This document shows, piece by piece, positions 18,127 to 27,828 of a DNA stretch of 64,000 nt. A program made the translations under genes and the position numbers. The stretch lies in assembly GCF_017565645.3 (NCBI RefSeq), contig NZ_CP086136.1:7299501-7363500 (forward strand), in the 5' to 3' direction. This DNA comes from Bradyrhizobium barranii subsp. barranii. GTDB lineage: Bacteria; Pseudomonadota; Alphaproteobacteria; Rhizobiales; Xanthobacteraceae. Position 1 is the first letter of the stretch, and each line of letters starts with the position of its first letter. Under the pieces are notes generated by a model, which was not told the origin of the DNA, made no database searches, and saw only the letters and a list, made by a program, of their open reading frames with translations.

Positions 18127-18500
18127 ACGTGCCATTTGATATCCACCGCCGCCCAGTGAAACCAGTGCTTCTCGCGACAGGACCGGTAGTCAAGTGCTGG
18201 CCACGCTTCTTCGTGTCCCTATCGTCGCCACGCATGTTAGGGCTATAAGAATCGGCAGCAGCAGCGTTGAGATTATGACGATATACCGTCCCGACATCGA
18301 TGGGTTACGCGCGGTCGCCGTATTCCTGGTCCTTGGTTTTCATGCCTTTCCGGAAGTTGTCCCCGCCGGTTTTGTCGGAGTTGACATCTTCTTTGTCATT
18401 TCTGGATTCTTGATCACGGGCATCATTCTGGCAAATGACTTTTCATTTGCGGGCTTTTACGCGCGCAGGGCGCGTCGTCTGTTTCCGGCATTGCTGTTAG

Positions 18501-20041
18501 CCCGTCTTATTCGTAAGAGTGCGCCTGAGGGCTGGCGAGCGTGGTGTAAAGCGCTGATGCGGCGTAGGATTCGGTTGCGAAGCCACCCCATCACCTTCAA
18601 CCGCGAACGCCACGCCCGCCATGACCGATGATACGATTCTGCCCTTCTCGTTTCCAGCCGTTCACGCCAAGAAAGTCACAGCTGCCTTCGATGGCGGTCG
18701 CCTGACCTCGAACGGGGGCGTGATGCTTCTGGCGATGGCCGAGCGGCGTCTCGGCTTGGCCGACAATCTGGCCCGGGTGTTCCCGGATCGGCGCGATCCG
18801 ACGCGGGTCGTGCACAGCCTTGTCGATATGTTCCGCGCGCGCATGTTCGCGATCTGCTGCGGCTACGAGGACGCCGACGACCTCGATCATCTGCGGTCCG
18901 ATCCCGCATTCAAGCTGGCCTGCGGACGGCTGCCGGACACGGGCCGCATGGATGGATAGCTACCCGCGCGAGCCGGCATCCGTCACGCTCGACATCGATG
19001 ATACCTGCGACGTCGTCCACGGCCATCAGCAGCTCTCGCTGTTCAACGCTCATTATGACGAACGCTGCTTCCTGCCGATCCACGTCTACGACACGGAGAA
19101 GAGCCGGCCCGTGGCCGTCGTGCTGCGGCCCGGCAAGACGCCGGGCGGCGTCGAGGTGCGTGCCCATCTGCGCCGCCTGGTACGGCATATCCGGACGCGA
19201 TGGCACAACACGCAAATTACGTTCCGTGGCGACGGGCACTATGCCCGGCCGGAGGCCATGGCGTGGTGCGAGACCAACGGCATCGACTACATCTTCGGTC
19301 TGTCCGGCACCAAGCCTCTCGCCAGAAAAGTCGACGAGGTCGCCGACGACATCCGCACGCGACGCGCCATCGAGAACCTGCCGGTTCTGCGTGGCTATAC
19401 CGAGACGCGCCACAAGGCAAAGTCCTGGGATCGCGAACGGCGCACTGTCGCCCGTATTGAGGCGACGATGCTCGGCCTCGACATCCGCTTCGTCGTCACC
19501 AGCCTCGATGTCGGCTCGGCCGAGTGGATCTACGACAGCCTGTATTGCGCGCGCGGCCAAGCCGAGAATCTGATCAAGCTGCATAAGACGCAGCTCGCCT
19601 CCGATCGCACCAGCTGCCGTTCGGCGCTCGCCAACCAGGTCCGTCTCGTGCTCCATACGGCCGCTTATTGGCTGATGCTGACCGTGCGCGACGCCATTCC
19701 CAAAGCCCGGGAATTGGCCGCTGCCGAGTTCGCGACGCTGCGTCTTCGGCTCTTGAAAATCGCCGCCCGTGTCGTCGAGACCACGAGCCGCATTCGCCTT
19801 GCGTTTGCCGCGGCATGTCCCGAAGCCGACCTGATCTGCGGCTTGCCCGGCGCGCTGCTGCCGCTCGGTCCTTGACCGGCGGGGCGTCCGCCCCCGTTCG
19901 CCCAACCCATCCCTCAAGCGCGTTGCAAAGTACCGGTCGTCAGGCGGCGAAAAGCCGAAGGCAATCCTGTGCGCCTCGTCAGACAAGATGTGCGGCCGCA
20001 TCAATCGGGCCCAAATGCCGCACTCTCACGAATAGGACGGG
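18501..20041 (+). mobile_element. IS1380-family insertion sequence, defective copy
   Basis: A 1541-bp element bounded by imperfect inverted repeats (CCCGTCTTATTCGTAAGAG at the left; the right end reads CCCGTCCTATTCGTGAGAG on the opposite strand). It is flanked by the 4-bp target duplication TTAG (18497-18500 and 20042-20045). It is nearly identical to the intact element at 40337-41953. It differs by an 89-bp deletion in the transposase and by 13 extra bp in the leader. Confidence 0.9.
18621..19875 (+). pseudogene. IS1380-family transposase with an 89-bp internal deletion
   Basis: The reading frame starts [18 protein letters not shown] and is intact to GRLPDTGR. It then lacks the 89 bp that encode DLCSQPTLSRLENAPRLRD and what follows in the full copy. 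The frame shifts and stops at 18959. The remainder (DSYPREPASVTLDIDDTCD onward) is intact in another frame to 19875. The lost segment and frameshift should abolish transposase activity, although the ends could still be used in trans by the intact copy. Confidence 0.9.
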
Positions 20042-21632
20042 TTAGTAACCACGACCGCGCTGAGCTTCGGCTGGGTCTTTTTGACGCCCAGCCTTTTCGA
20101 AGCGCTGGGGAAACAAGTGGCCGCTGCAGCCTTATTCCTACCCAACTTGCTGTTCTGGACCGAAACGGGCTATTTCGATCTTGCCGCATCGACAAAGCCG
20201 CTCCTGCATCTCTGGTCGCTCGGGGTCGAAGAACAGTTCTATCTGGTCTGGCCGGTATTGATGCTGATCGGCGTGAGATTCCGTCTCCGAATGGAATGGA
20301 TGCTTCTCGCCATTACTCTGCTGTCACTTCTGCACTGCTGGAGTCTCAGCCATTTCGGCCACACCTCTGCAGCTTTCTACTCGCCGCTTGCGCGGGCTTG
20401 GGAATTGTCGGCGGGCGGTTTGTTGGCGGTGATGAGAACGGGAAGCGCCAAGTCTGCCAACTCTACAATCTTTGTCATCGTTGGAGTGTCGATGATCGCG
20501 CTCGTCGCCTTCCTTGGCATCGGCCAGGCGGCTTGGCCGAACAAGTTCGCGTTGGCGATCGTTGCCGGGTCGATGCTTGCGATCCGTTACGGCGCAACAT
20601 CGAGACTTGCGACGCGGACGCTGGGTAGCGGCTTGATGGTTTTCCTGGGCAGGATCAGCTACCCGCTCTATTTATGGCATTGGCCAATCCTGGTTTTCGC
20701 CTACATCAAGAATGGCACTACACTCGCGCCATGGCAGGCATCGGCGTGTTTGGTTGCGAGCATCTGTCTAGCAATCCTGACTTACCTGGCGGTCGAAGTG
20801 CCGCTCAAGAAGCATCTTCGACTTTCGCCTCTCGCGCGGGGCGCTGTCGCGTCGCTTGCCGTTGTCGGACTGGCCGGCTTTTCAATTGCATTTGCGCATG
20901 GAATCCCCAGCCGGCTACCCGACGCATTGCAAGCCGCTCTCGCCTACGAACGCTATGATTTCAAGACGGATGCCTACAATCCAGGGTGCTGGCTCGGAAA
21001 TGAGGAGGATACTTCCAAGCTGCTGCCGGTATGCCTAAAGACAAATCGAAACGACGCGATCGTGATCTGGGGAGACTCGCATGCTGCGCGGCTTTCGCCT
21101 GGTCTTCGGGAGGTTTTCGGTTCGGAGCGCATTTCGCAGCTCACGAGAAATGGCTGCGCCCCCCTGCTCGGACTTGGCGAGCCCGTCGTCGGGATGTCGC
21201 GACGGCAATGCGGCGGTCTTCGAGCTAATTCGGAAACATCCTGCCCAGACTGTCATCTTATTTGGTGCCTGGCAGAATTATCCGAACGATTGGAAGACCG
21301 GCTCAGCGTATGCAGCCATGCTTGAGGACACGATCGCGAAGATAAGGGCAGCCGGCGTAGCCGAAATATTTGTCCTTGGGCCTGCTCCGAGATTCGATCC
21401 GAGCCTTCCCTCGCGCCTGCTGCAATCTTGGCTGCAGTACAGATCGGATATGTTGCCAGGCCGCTTGCAAATTGACCTCAGCAAGACACTTGCCATCGAG
21501 AACGGAATTGAACGCGTCGCCAGAGAGAATGGGACGCGGTACATAGAGCTGGCCCCGCAAATTCGGACAGTAGCTTGAGTGGATTTTCTGCCTGACAGCG
21601 GCGAGGATTCTTGCTGCGAATCAGGAGCGAAG

Positions 21633-21938
21633 ATGACGAAGAAGAGCCGCCGGACGCATTCTCCGGCATTCAAGGCGAAGGTTGCTTTGGCTGCGGTCAA
21701 AGGCGACAAGACACTGGCGGAGCTGGCGCAACTGTTTGATGTTCATCCGAACCAGATCACGATCTGGAAAAACCAGCTCCTGGAAGGCGCCGCCGGCGTG
21801 TTTGGGCATGACAAGACATCGGCCGAGACGCCGGTCGATTTGAAGGCGTTACATGCCAAGATCGGCGAGCTGGCGTTGGAAAACGATTTTTTGTCCGGCG
21901 CGCTCACCAAGGCGGGCCTGCTGAGCGCAAAGCGATGA
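21633..21938 (+). CDS. IS3-family transposase OrfA
   Basis: A 101-residue protein of the helix-turn-helix transposase orfA type: HSPAFKAKVALAAVKGDKTL, then ELAQLFDVHPNQITIWKNQL. A leucine-rich coiled segment near the C-terminus (ALHAKIGELALENDFLSGAL) would mediate multimerisation. A ribosome-binding site (AGGAG) lies upstream of ATG 21633. The stop overlaps the orfB start (ATGA, 21935-21938), so OrfB is made by coupling or by frameshifting. Confidence 0.92.
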   Translation: MTKKSRRTHSPAFKAKVALAAVKGDKTLAELAQLFDVHPNQITIWKNQLLEGAAGVFGHDKTSAETPVDLKALHAKIGELALENDFLSGALTKAGLLSAKR

Positions 21939-22762
21939 TCGACCGCGATCATGATCTTTCTATCGTGCGCCAGGCGAAGGTCCTGAAGCTGGCTCGCAGC
22001 ACGGTCTACTATGAACCTCGGCCAGTTTCGGCCGAGGACCTTGCCTTGATGCGTCGGCTCGATGAGCTGCATCTCGATTATCCCTTCGCGGGAGCGCGTA
22101 TGCTGCGATCGTTGCTGCGGCGGGAGGGCGTATACGCCGGTCGCCGCCACATCGCGACGCTGATGAAGCGCATGGGGATCGAGGCGGTCTATCGTCGCCC
22201 GAACACGAGCAAGCCGGCTCCGGGTCACAAGATCTACCCGTACCTGTTGCGCGGATTGAAGATCGAGCGGCCCGACCATGCGTGGGCAATGGACATCACC
22301 TACATTCCGATGCGGCGTGGCTTCGTCTATCTCGCGGCGGTCGTCGATGTGTTCAGCCGACGGGTCCTGGCCCATCGCGTCTCGATCACAATGGAGGCGG
22401 CCTTCTGCGTCGAAGCGGTCCAGGAGGCGTTGGCGAAGCACGGCAGGCCCGAGATTTTCAACACGGATCAGGGCAGCCAGTTCACCAGCCTCGAGTTCAC
22501 CGATGTGCTGCTGGACGCGAAGATCGCCATCAGCATGGACGGCAAGGGCGCCTGGCGCGACAACGTGTTTGTCGAGCGGCTCTGGCGCACGGTCAAATAC
22601 GAAGAAGTATATCTCCGCGCCTACGACAGCGTGTCCGAGGCGCGAGCGTCAATTGCCAAGTATCTGGCCTTCTACAATCAGGGACGCCCTCACTCGAGCC
22701 TTGACGGGCGCACGCCCGACGAGGCTTACTTCGGCACGCAAGCTATGGTGATGGCCGCATGA
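21935..22762 (+). CDS. IS3-family transposase OrfB (DDE integrase domain)
   Basis: A 275-residue protein with an N-terminal HTH_21 region (DELHLDYPFAGARMLRSLL) and an rve integrase core. The core acidic residues are visible in WAMDITYIPMRRG (first D), FNTDQGSQFTS (second D) and the later E of WRDNVFVERLWRTVKYEE. It appears full length and intact, so this element may be active or able to act in trans. Confidence 0.93.
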   Translation: MIDRDHDLSIVRQAKVLKLARSTVYYEPRPVSAEDLALMRRLDELHLDYPFAGARMLRSLLRREGVYAGRRHIATLMKRMGIEAVYRRPNTSKPAPGHKIYPYLLRGLKIERPDHAWAMDITYIPMRRGFVYLAAVVDVFSRRVLAHRVSITMEAAFCVEAVQEALAKHGRPEIFNTDQGSQFTSLEFTDVLLDAKIAISMDGKGAWRDNVFVERLWRTVKYEEVYLRAYDSVSEARASIAKYLAFYNQGRPHSSLDGRTPDEAYFGTQAMVMAA

Positions 22763-22771
22763 CCGTCGCCG

Positions 22772-22828
22772 ACGGTTTTGTCGTCGCTCTGGTCGGGCTA
22801 CGCCCTCCCGACGCAACGACAAAACCGT
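22772..22828. terminator. long hairpin at the 3' end of the IS3-family element
   Basis: A 13-bp perfect outer stem (ACGGTTTTGTCGT against ACGACAAAACCGT) with an additional inner GTCGGG/CCCGAC pairing, ten bases after the orfB stop. It probably stops transcription leaving the element; there is no strong T run, so a purely structural role is also possible. Confidence 0.55.
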
Positions 22829-22904
22829 AAAGCCCCGCGTTCAGCATAACCCGGCAGGAATCCACTTAAATCCAGCGGGGCGCTGTCCAAACAACCGGGG
22901 CCAG

Positions 22905-24080
22905 CTCTCTGCTTCAGTTCAGGGCCAGCGCCGTCATTTCCAAGGTTGCCGAAATAGAACTTAGCGGAGGCCAGCTTGTTCGAGCCGAAAGCTTCGATCC
23001 CCGCCGTCGGTGCTGGCGACGCACCAATGACCCCGTCTCCGTTCAAGTCCTGATGAAAACTGCTCTCGAAGGACACCAACGAAGCGTTTGTCCCTGACAC
23101 ACCACCGATCAAGTTGGAAATGTAGTTGCCATTGCTGTCGGTGCTCCATACCGAGTAGTTATCGGCGCTGTCCACTTTCCACGCTACCTGATATCCGGAG
23201 CCGATCTGCTCGACGCCGATAGGACTCCAACCGCCCGCCTGGCCCGCTCCACAAATGGAGAACTGTTGTATTTCAGTTCTGGGCCCGCGCCGCTACTAAT
23301 GTTGTCGAGATAGAAATTACTGCCGACCTGGACCAGCTTGGTCGAACCGAAAGATTCGATCACCGCTGTCAGTGCCGTCGACGCTCCAATTACTCCGTCT
23401 CCGTTCAAGTCCTGATGAAAACCGCTCTCGAATGACACCAACGAGGCGCTTGAGCCCGACACGCCGCCGATCAGGTTAGAAATGTAATTGCCATTGCTGT
23501 CGGTGCTCCACACCGAATAGTTGTCAACGCCGCCCACTTTCCAGGCGACCTGATAGCCGGAGCCGGTCTGCTCGACGCCGATCGGGGTCCATCCGCCCGC
23601 CTGGCCGTCCACGAATGGCGAACCGTTGTATGTCAACTCCGGGCCTACGCTGCCGCTGCCGACCTCGCCAAAATAGAAATTAGAACCCACCTTGACCAGC
23701 TCTGTTGATCCGAAGGACTCAATCACCGTTCTCGATGGTGAACCAATGATACCGTCCCCATTCAGGTCTTGGTGAAAAGCGCTTTCGAATGACGCCAACG
23801 AAGCACTTGAGCCGGAGACGCCACCGATCACGTTGGAGATGTAGTTGCCGTTGCTATCGGTGCTCCACACTGAATAGTTATCGACGCCAATCACCTTCCA
23901 GGCCACCTGATAGCCGGAGCCGATCTGCTCAACTCCGATCGGAGTCCAGCTACCAAACTGCCCGGCTACATAAGCCGTGCCCTGATATTTCAGCGTTGGC
24001 CCTGTGCCGGCGCCAACCGGGTTAAGATTGTAGAGGCCGCCCGACTGGACAAGCGCAGTCGTGCCCATTGCTTCTATCGT
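22905..24080 (-). repeat. tandem W_rich_C-type protein repeats in the serralysin tail
   Basis: Unit starts lie at 24080 (TIEAMGTTALVQ), 23726 (VIESFGSTELVK), 23363 (VIESFGSTKLVQ) and 23001 (GIEAFGSNKLAS, truncated). Complete units are 354, 363 and 362 bp; the last length reflects the one-base frameshift. Each unit holds one WTPIGVEQ, one DNYSVWSTDSNGNYISN and one FHQDLNGDG element. The DNGDG-like acidic cluster in each unit suggests calcium binding (inference). Confidence 0.82.
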
Positions 24081-25356
24081 GACAGGGATCAACGACGAGC
24101 TGGCGACCGTGCCATCTGCAAACTGAAGGTATTCAATGCCCGTGTCGGTATCCACGCCATCGGGCGATGGCACCACGCAAATCCGTGACGGTGAACGTCT
24201 GCGTGCTCGCATTGAACGAAATAGAATAGTTCGCCCTATTGCCCGAATACACCGCCGTATCGGTACCGGCGCCACCAATAATGGTGTCGTTGCCGCCACC
24301 GCCAGTGATCGTATCGTTGCCGGAGCCGCCGTTCAGTGCGTTGGCGATGACGTTCCCGATGATCGTGTCGTTGCCGGCCCCGCCGGTGGCGTTGTCGATG
24401 TAGGATCGCGCGTCGTTGTTGTAGAGATAGGCGTTGTAGACATTGCCCGAAGCGGAATGGCCGTTGCCGAGATTGGCCAGTTGCACCGACGAGAACAGTG
24501 ACGACGCGCCGGGATTGAGATTGATGCCCAGGTTCGTCGTGTAGTTTGACAGATCGTAGGTATCGACGCCGCCGCCGTCCCACACCGTCTCGTAGATACG
24601 GTTGGCCGAGCCTCCGACGCCACCGCCCGGCGCGAGCTGTCCGACGCCGTTGATGAACTCCTGCCCCGTCGCCGGGTTCCAGCTGTAGACCGTGCTGCCG
24701 CTCTGGGTCGTGTAGTTCGCGCCGTACATCGTTTGTAGCGCGAGGATATCGTTGGCCATGTAGGTCTGCGGATATCCATACGCCTCGTTGGTATACCCGC
24801 TCGTGGTCGAAGCACCGACATAGCTGCGATAGCTCATGACGGTATATTCGCTGTCGTCGTGGGCCGTGGGAACTGCGACGTTAGCGACGCCGCCAGTTTC
24901 CTGACTGTGCTTGAGGCCAAGTGCATGACCGAGTTCGTGCAGCGCGGTCGTGAAATAGTAGTTGCCGAGCTGGGCCAGCGAGTAGTTATACTGTGTTCCA
25001 AACCACACATCGCCGCCGGATGCATAGTTGCCGGGGTAATAGGCATAGGAGGTCGGATTGGCTGAGGGCGATTGCGCGATCATGACGTCGGCGCCGTTGG
25101 TGCCTGCGTACTGGATGCTGGCGTTGGTGTAGCCAAGGATCAACCCGATCGCGTAGTTGATCGCGGCCTGCATCTGGCTGGGCGCTGAAGCAAAGCCTGA
25201 GGTCGTCGGCTCGCTGTTGCCGCCCGTGTATGGATTCGCGTAGTCGCCAGGCGCGTCGGGAAAGCTGTAGGTGATGGTGCCCGACCATTTGTAGCCTGAC
25301 AGCATACCGTCGATATCGCTGTTATTGGACTTGCTGATCGTGACTGCGTTGGCCAT
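22905..25356 (-). pseudogene. serralysin-like M10 metalloprotease with W_rich_C repeats, two frameshifts and 3' truncation
   Basis: From ATG 25356 (GGAGAG ribosome-binding site) the catalytic domain is complete. It has the zinc motif HELGHALGLKH and the Met-turn VMSYRSY, followed by RTX nonapeptides (GGAGNDTII, GGSGNDTIT, GGAGTDTAV). The frame breaks near 24170, just after TVTDLRG, and resumes as PSPDGVDTDTGIEYLQFADG. About three and a half tandem units of about 120 residues follow, each with WTPIGVEQ..SGYQVAWK and SFES.FHQDLNGDG.IG. A one-base loss near 23245 shifts the frame again. The fourth unit is cut off at the IS3-family junction. The family is exported by type I secretion; no such transporter is seen here. 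Confidence 0.9.
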
Positions 25357-25490
25357 TGGACTCTCCAGAGCAGCTAGGCACGCTCGACGTAAGGCGCAGA
25401 ATGCTCATTCTAGCTTCAGAGGTATACGTTCGGTTTAATTTTAGCGGTCGCGGCGCCACCTCGGTCATAATACCTGCCATGTATCGGATT

Positions 25491-25504
25491 CCGTAATTAT
25501 ACGG
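25491..25504. promoter_or_regulatory. operator-like dyad CCGTA-N4-TACGG, copy 1
   Basis: CCGTAATTATACGG sits between the serralysin start (25356) and the small exported-protein start (25548). An equivalent sequence, CCGTAGTCATACGG, occurs at 43968-43981 in the second copy of the same divergent gene pair. The arms are identical in both copies while the four central bases and most flanking sequence differ, which suggests selection for binding by a dimeric regulator. The regulator is unknown. Confidence 0.5.
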
Positions 25505-25547
25505 ACCATGGGTGGAAGCCAGATCTCGGTTTCGGCGTAGGGAAGTC

Positions 25548-25697
25548 ATGAGAATATACCTGTTCGCGGCTGGCCTTTGTGGGGCTCTGACAGCGATGGC
25601 CGAGCTGCATCCGCCGCTCTTCGGAAGAAGAGTGCCTGTCACGGTCGGAAAAGCCGGCGCTGATGGGAGCAGCAAGGCTGGTCCAATGCGTCGGTGA
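25548..25697 (+). pseudogene. truncated paralogue of the small exported protein
   Basis: Forty-nine residues starting at ATG 25548 behind GGGAAG. The N-terminal hydrophobic stretch (LFAAGLCGALTAMAE) and the following VTVGKAGADGSSKAG match LSAGLIGALAVLAG and VMVGKAKADDSAKD of the intact protein at 44035-44343. The C-terminal half of the paralogue is missing. It lies divergent to serralysin copy 1, exactly as the full version lies divergent to copy 2. The 320 bp that follow (to 26016) hold nothing I recognise beyond upstream sequence for the chloride channel gene. Confidence 0.6.
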
Positions 25698-26016
25698 AGG
25701 TGCAAACGCCGGGGTCCGGCCGACCGGTCTTGCGTCCGATATCGAGCGCGCCATCCTCGCCTCATCGTCCTGCTCAAATCGTATCTCGCGGTCTGCGTCG
25801 GGCGCGCGCCTGAATCACGCGATCTCCTCGCAGGCGCGCATCTCCGAGATTCTGGTGCTGCCGCGCTAGACGGTCCGTCACCTGACTTTCAAGCCTACCT
25901 CCGCCAGCAATTGATCCGTTGATTTATATCGCTTTACGATATATTTTCGCCGCCGTCCGGCCTGAGCGGCCGGCTCCGTCATCATTACAATTGCGTTATT
26001 CTCCGATCGGACCAAG

Positions 26017-27828
26017 ATGCCACGCTCCATCCCCGCCAATTCCCTGCCGCGCCTCGGCGACTTCACGACAGACCGGCGTGTTCTGATGCTGGTCGCCATG
26101 GCCGTCTTCGCCGGCGGCGCGGCGACGGCGTGGCTGTTGCTGCATGCCATCGCGCTCGCCACCAATGCGGTATGGCTGCATACGCTGAGCGCGCAGACGC
26201 TCTCGCTGTCGGGCTTGAAGCCCGGCGTCTGGATGGTGGCGGCCCCGGCCCTCGGCGGCCTCGTCATCGGCTTGATGGCGCGCTTTGGCTCAGAGAGGAT
26301 TCGCGGCCACGGCATTCCCGAGGCGATCGAGGCCATCCTCATCGGCGGCAGCCGTCTCCAGCCGAAGGTCGCCGTCCTCAAACCGCTGTCGTCGGCGATC
26401 TCGATCGGTACCGGCGGCCCGTTCGGCGCCGAGGGCCCGATCATCATGACCGGCGGCGCCGTCGGCTCTCTCTTCGCGCAATGCTTCCACCTCACCGCCG
26501 CCGAGCGCAAGGCGCTGCTGGTCGCCGGTGCGACCGCGGGTATGACGGCGATCTTCGGAACCCCGGTCGCCGCCGTCCTGCTTGCCGTCGAACTTCTCCT
26601 GTTCGAGCTGAAGCCGCGCAGCCTGATTCCCGTGATCGCCGCCTGCGTGGTCTCGTCGGCACTGCGACCGTGGCTGATCGGCAGCGGCGCGCTGTTCCCG
26701 TTCGCCGGCCAGCTCGATTTGCCGTGGTGGGGACCGCTTGCCTGCGTCGGCATTGGCATCGCGGCAGGCTTGCAATCGGGATTGCTGACCACCCTCCTGT
26801 ACAAGGCCGAGGACATCTTCGGCCATCTCCCAATTCACTGGATGTGGTGGCCGGCGATCGGCGGATTGCTCGTCGGTGCCGGCAGCCTGATCGAGCCACG
26901 CGCGCTCGGTGTCGGTTACGATATCATCGGCGACCTGCTCAACGACAACATTGCGGTATCGGCCACGGTCCTGATCCTGCTCGTGAAGTCTGCGATCTGG
27001 ATCGTTGCCCTGGCATCGGGCACCTCCGGCGGCGTCCTCGCGCCGCTTCTCATTTTCGGCGGCTGCGCCGGCTGGCTCGAAGGACAGCTGCTGCCGGGCC
27101 CGCATGGTGCGTGGGCACTCATCGGCATGGCCGCAATGATGGGCGGCACCATGCGCTCGCCGCTGACCGCGATCCTGTTCGCCGTCGAGCTGACCGGCGA
27201 ATTTGCGATGATGGGACCGCTTCTGATTGCCACGACCGCTGCTTATGCGCTCACCGTGTTACTGCTCAAGCGCTCGATCCTCACCGAAAAGATCGCGCGG
27301 CGCGGCCAGCACGTCGTGCGCGAATACGGCATCGACCCCTTCGACCTGCTTCGCGTGAGCGAAGTGATGGTGAAGGATGTCGATACCCTGCCCGCAACCA
27401 TGACCGTCGGCGAAGCGGTATCGTTTTTCTCCCACGGGGAACGACGTCACAAGTCCTATCCGCTGATCGACGCCGGCGGAGGGGTCTCCGGTCTCGTCGG
27501 CCGCTCGGACGTGCTGCGGTGGCGCGCGGAAAGCGCCGATGGTCGCGCCACCCTGTTCGACTGCGCATCAGACCGCTCGCTCACGCTCGGCTATCCGGAC
27601 GAGCCCGTCTCGCATGTTGCCGATCGGATGGTTCTGGCCGACGTCGGGCGGGTGCCGATCGTCGAGCGCGCGACCGGGCATCTCGTCGGCTTGGTTGCCC
27701 GCAAGGACCTCCTGCGCATTCGCGCCACCGCGAGATCGGTCGAGACACGGCGGTCCGCTTTCTTCGGCCCCGTCCGCCGTGAGCCGTCACGTCACGCGAC
27801 CGTCCTCGACGACGCGCCGACAACCTGA
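26017..27828 (+). CDS. ClC-family chloride channel/antiporter with CBS domains
   Basis: A 603-residue membrane protein. The selectivity-filter regions of the ClC family are visible: RGHGIPEAIEA (about residue 92), GGPFGAEGPIIMTGGAVGS (about residue 130, with the gating Glu in GAEGP) and SGTSGGVLAPLLIFGG (about residue 335). About ten to twelve helices span residues 25-425. Two cytoplasmic CBS domains follow (about residues 450-505 and 525-575), a layout common in bacterial homologues. It could exchange chloride for protons or act as a channel; the gating Glu favours exchange. It has no obvious link to the neighbouring glycan genes and converges on rfbG, overlapping it by 37 bp. Confidence 0.92.
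   Translation: MPRSIPANSLPRLGDFTTDRRVLMLVAMAVFAGGAATAWLLLHAIALATNAVWLHTLSAQTLSLSGLKPGVWMVAAPALGGLVIGLMARFGSERIRGHGIPEAIEAILIGGSRLQPKVAVLKPLSSAISIGTGGPFGAEGPIIMTGGAVGSLFAQCFHLTAAERKALLVAGATAGMTAIFGTPVAAVLLAVELLLFELKPRSLIPVIAACVVSSALRPWLIGSGALFPFAGQLDLPWWGPLACVGIGIAAGLQSGLLTTLLYKAEDIFGHLPIHWMWWPAIGGLLVGAGSLIEPRALGVGYDIIGDLLNDNIAVSATVLILLVKSAIWIVALASGTSGGVLAPLLIFGGCAGWLEGQLLPGPHGAWALIGMAAMMGGTMRSPLTAILFAVELTGEFAMMGPLLIATTAAYALTVLLLKRSILTEKIARRGQHVVREYGIDPFDLLRVSEVMVKDVDTLPATMTVGEAVSFFSHGERRHKSYPLIDAGGGVSGLVGRSDVLRWRAESADGRATLFDCASDRSLTLGYPDEPVSHVADRMVLADVGRVPIVERATGHLVGLVARKDLLRIRATARSVETRRSAFFGPVRREPSRHATVLDDAPTT

Larger units (their letters stand above)
18275..21570 (+). pseudogene. OafA-type acyltransferase 3 / SGNH protein, disrupted by IS insertion, a frameshift and 3' truncation
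   Basis: The N-terminus from ATG 18275 ([20 protein letters not shown], then [19 protein letters not shown]) is a classic acyltransferase-3 start. An IS1380-family element splits the gene after TTA at 18499, and the frame resumes exactly after the 4-bp duplication (LLLVTTTALSFGWVFL, then LWSLGVEEQFYLVWPVLMLI). The membrane domain runs to about 20.9 kb and an SGNH domain follows. The SGNH part changes frame near 21205 (MSRRQC to DGNAAVFELIRKHPAQT). The gene ends early at the IS3-family element (YIELAPQ). Intact homologues O-acetylate O-antigen; this copy should be inactive. Confidence 0.88.
21565..22889 (+). mobile_element. IS3-family insertion sequence (ends approximate)
   Basis: About 1.3 kb carrying overlapping orfA/orfB. 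The two ends share inverted similarity (GGACAG followed by TTGAGTGGATTTTCTGCC on the left; GGACAG then TTAAGTGGATTCCTGCC on the right, read inward). The exact tips are uncertain by about 15 bp. I see no target-site duplication. The left flank is the truncated acyltransferase and the right flank is the truncated serralysin, so the element marks a deletion or rearrangement junction. Confidence 0.8.

Noticed and set aside
25878..26816. 312-codon minus-strand frame opposite the ClC gene
   Set aside because: Serine/proline/arginine-rich composition without motifs; the plus strand has all ClC signature sequences.
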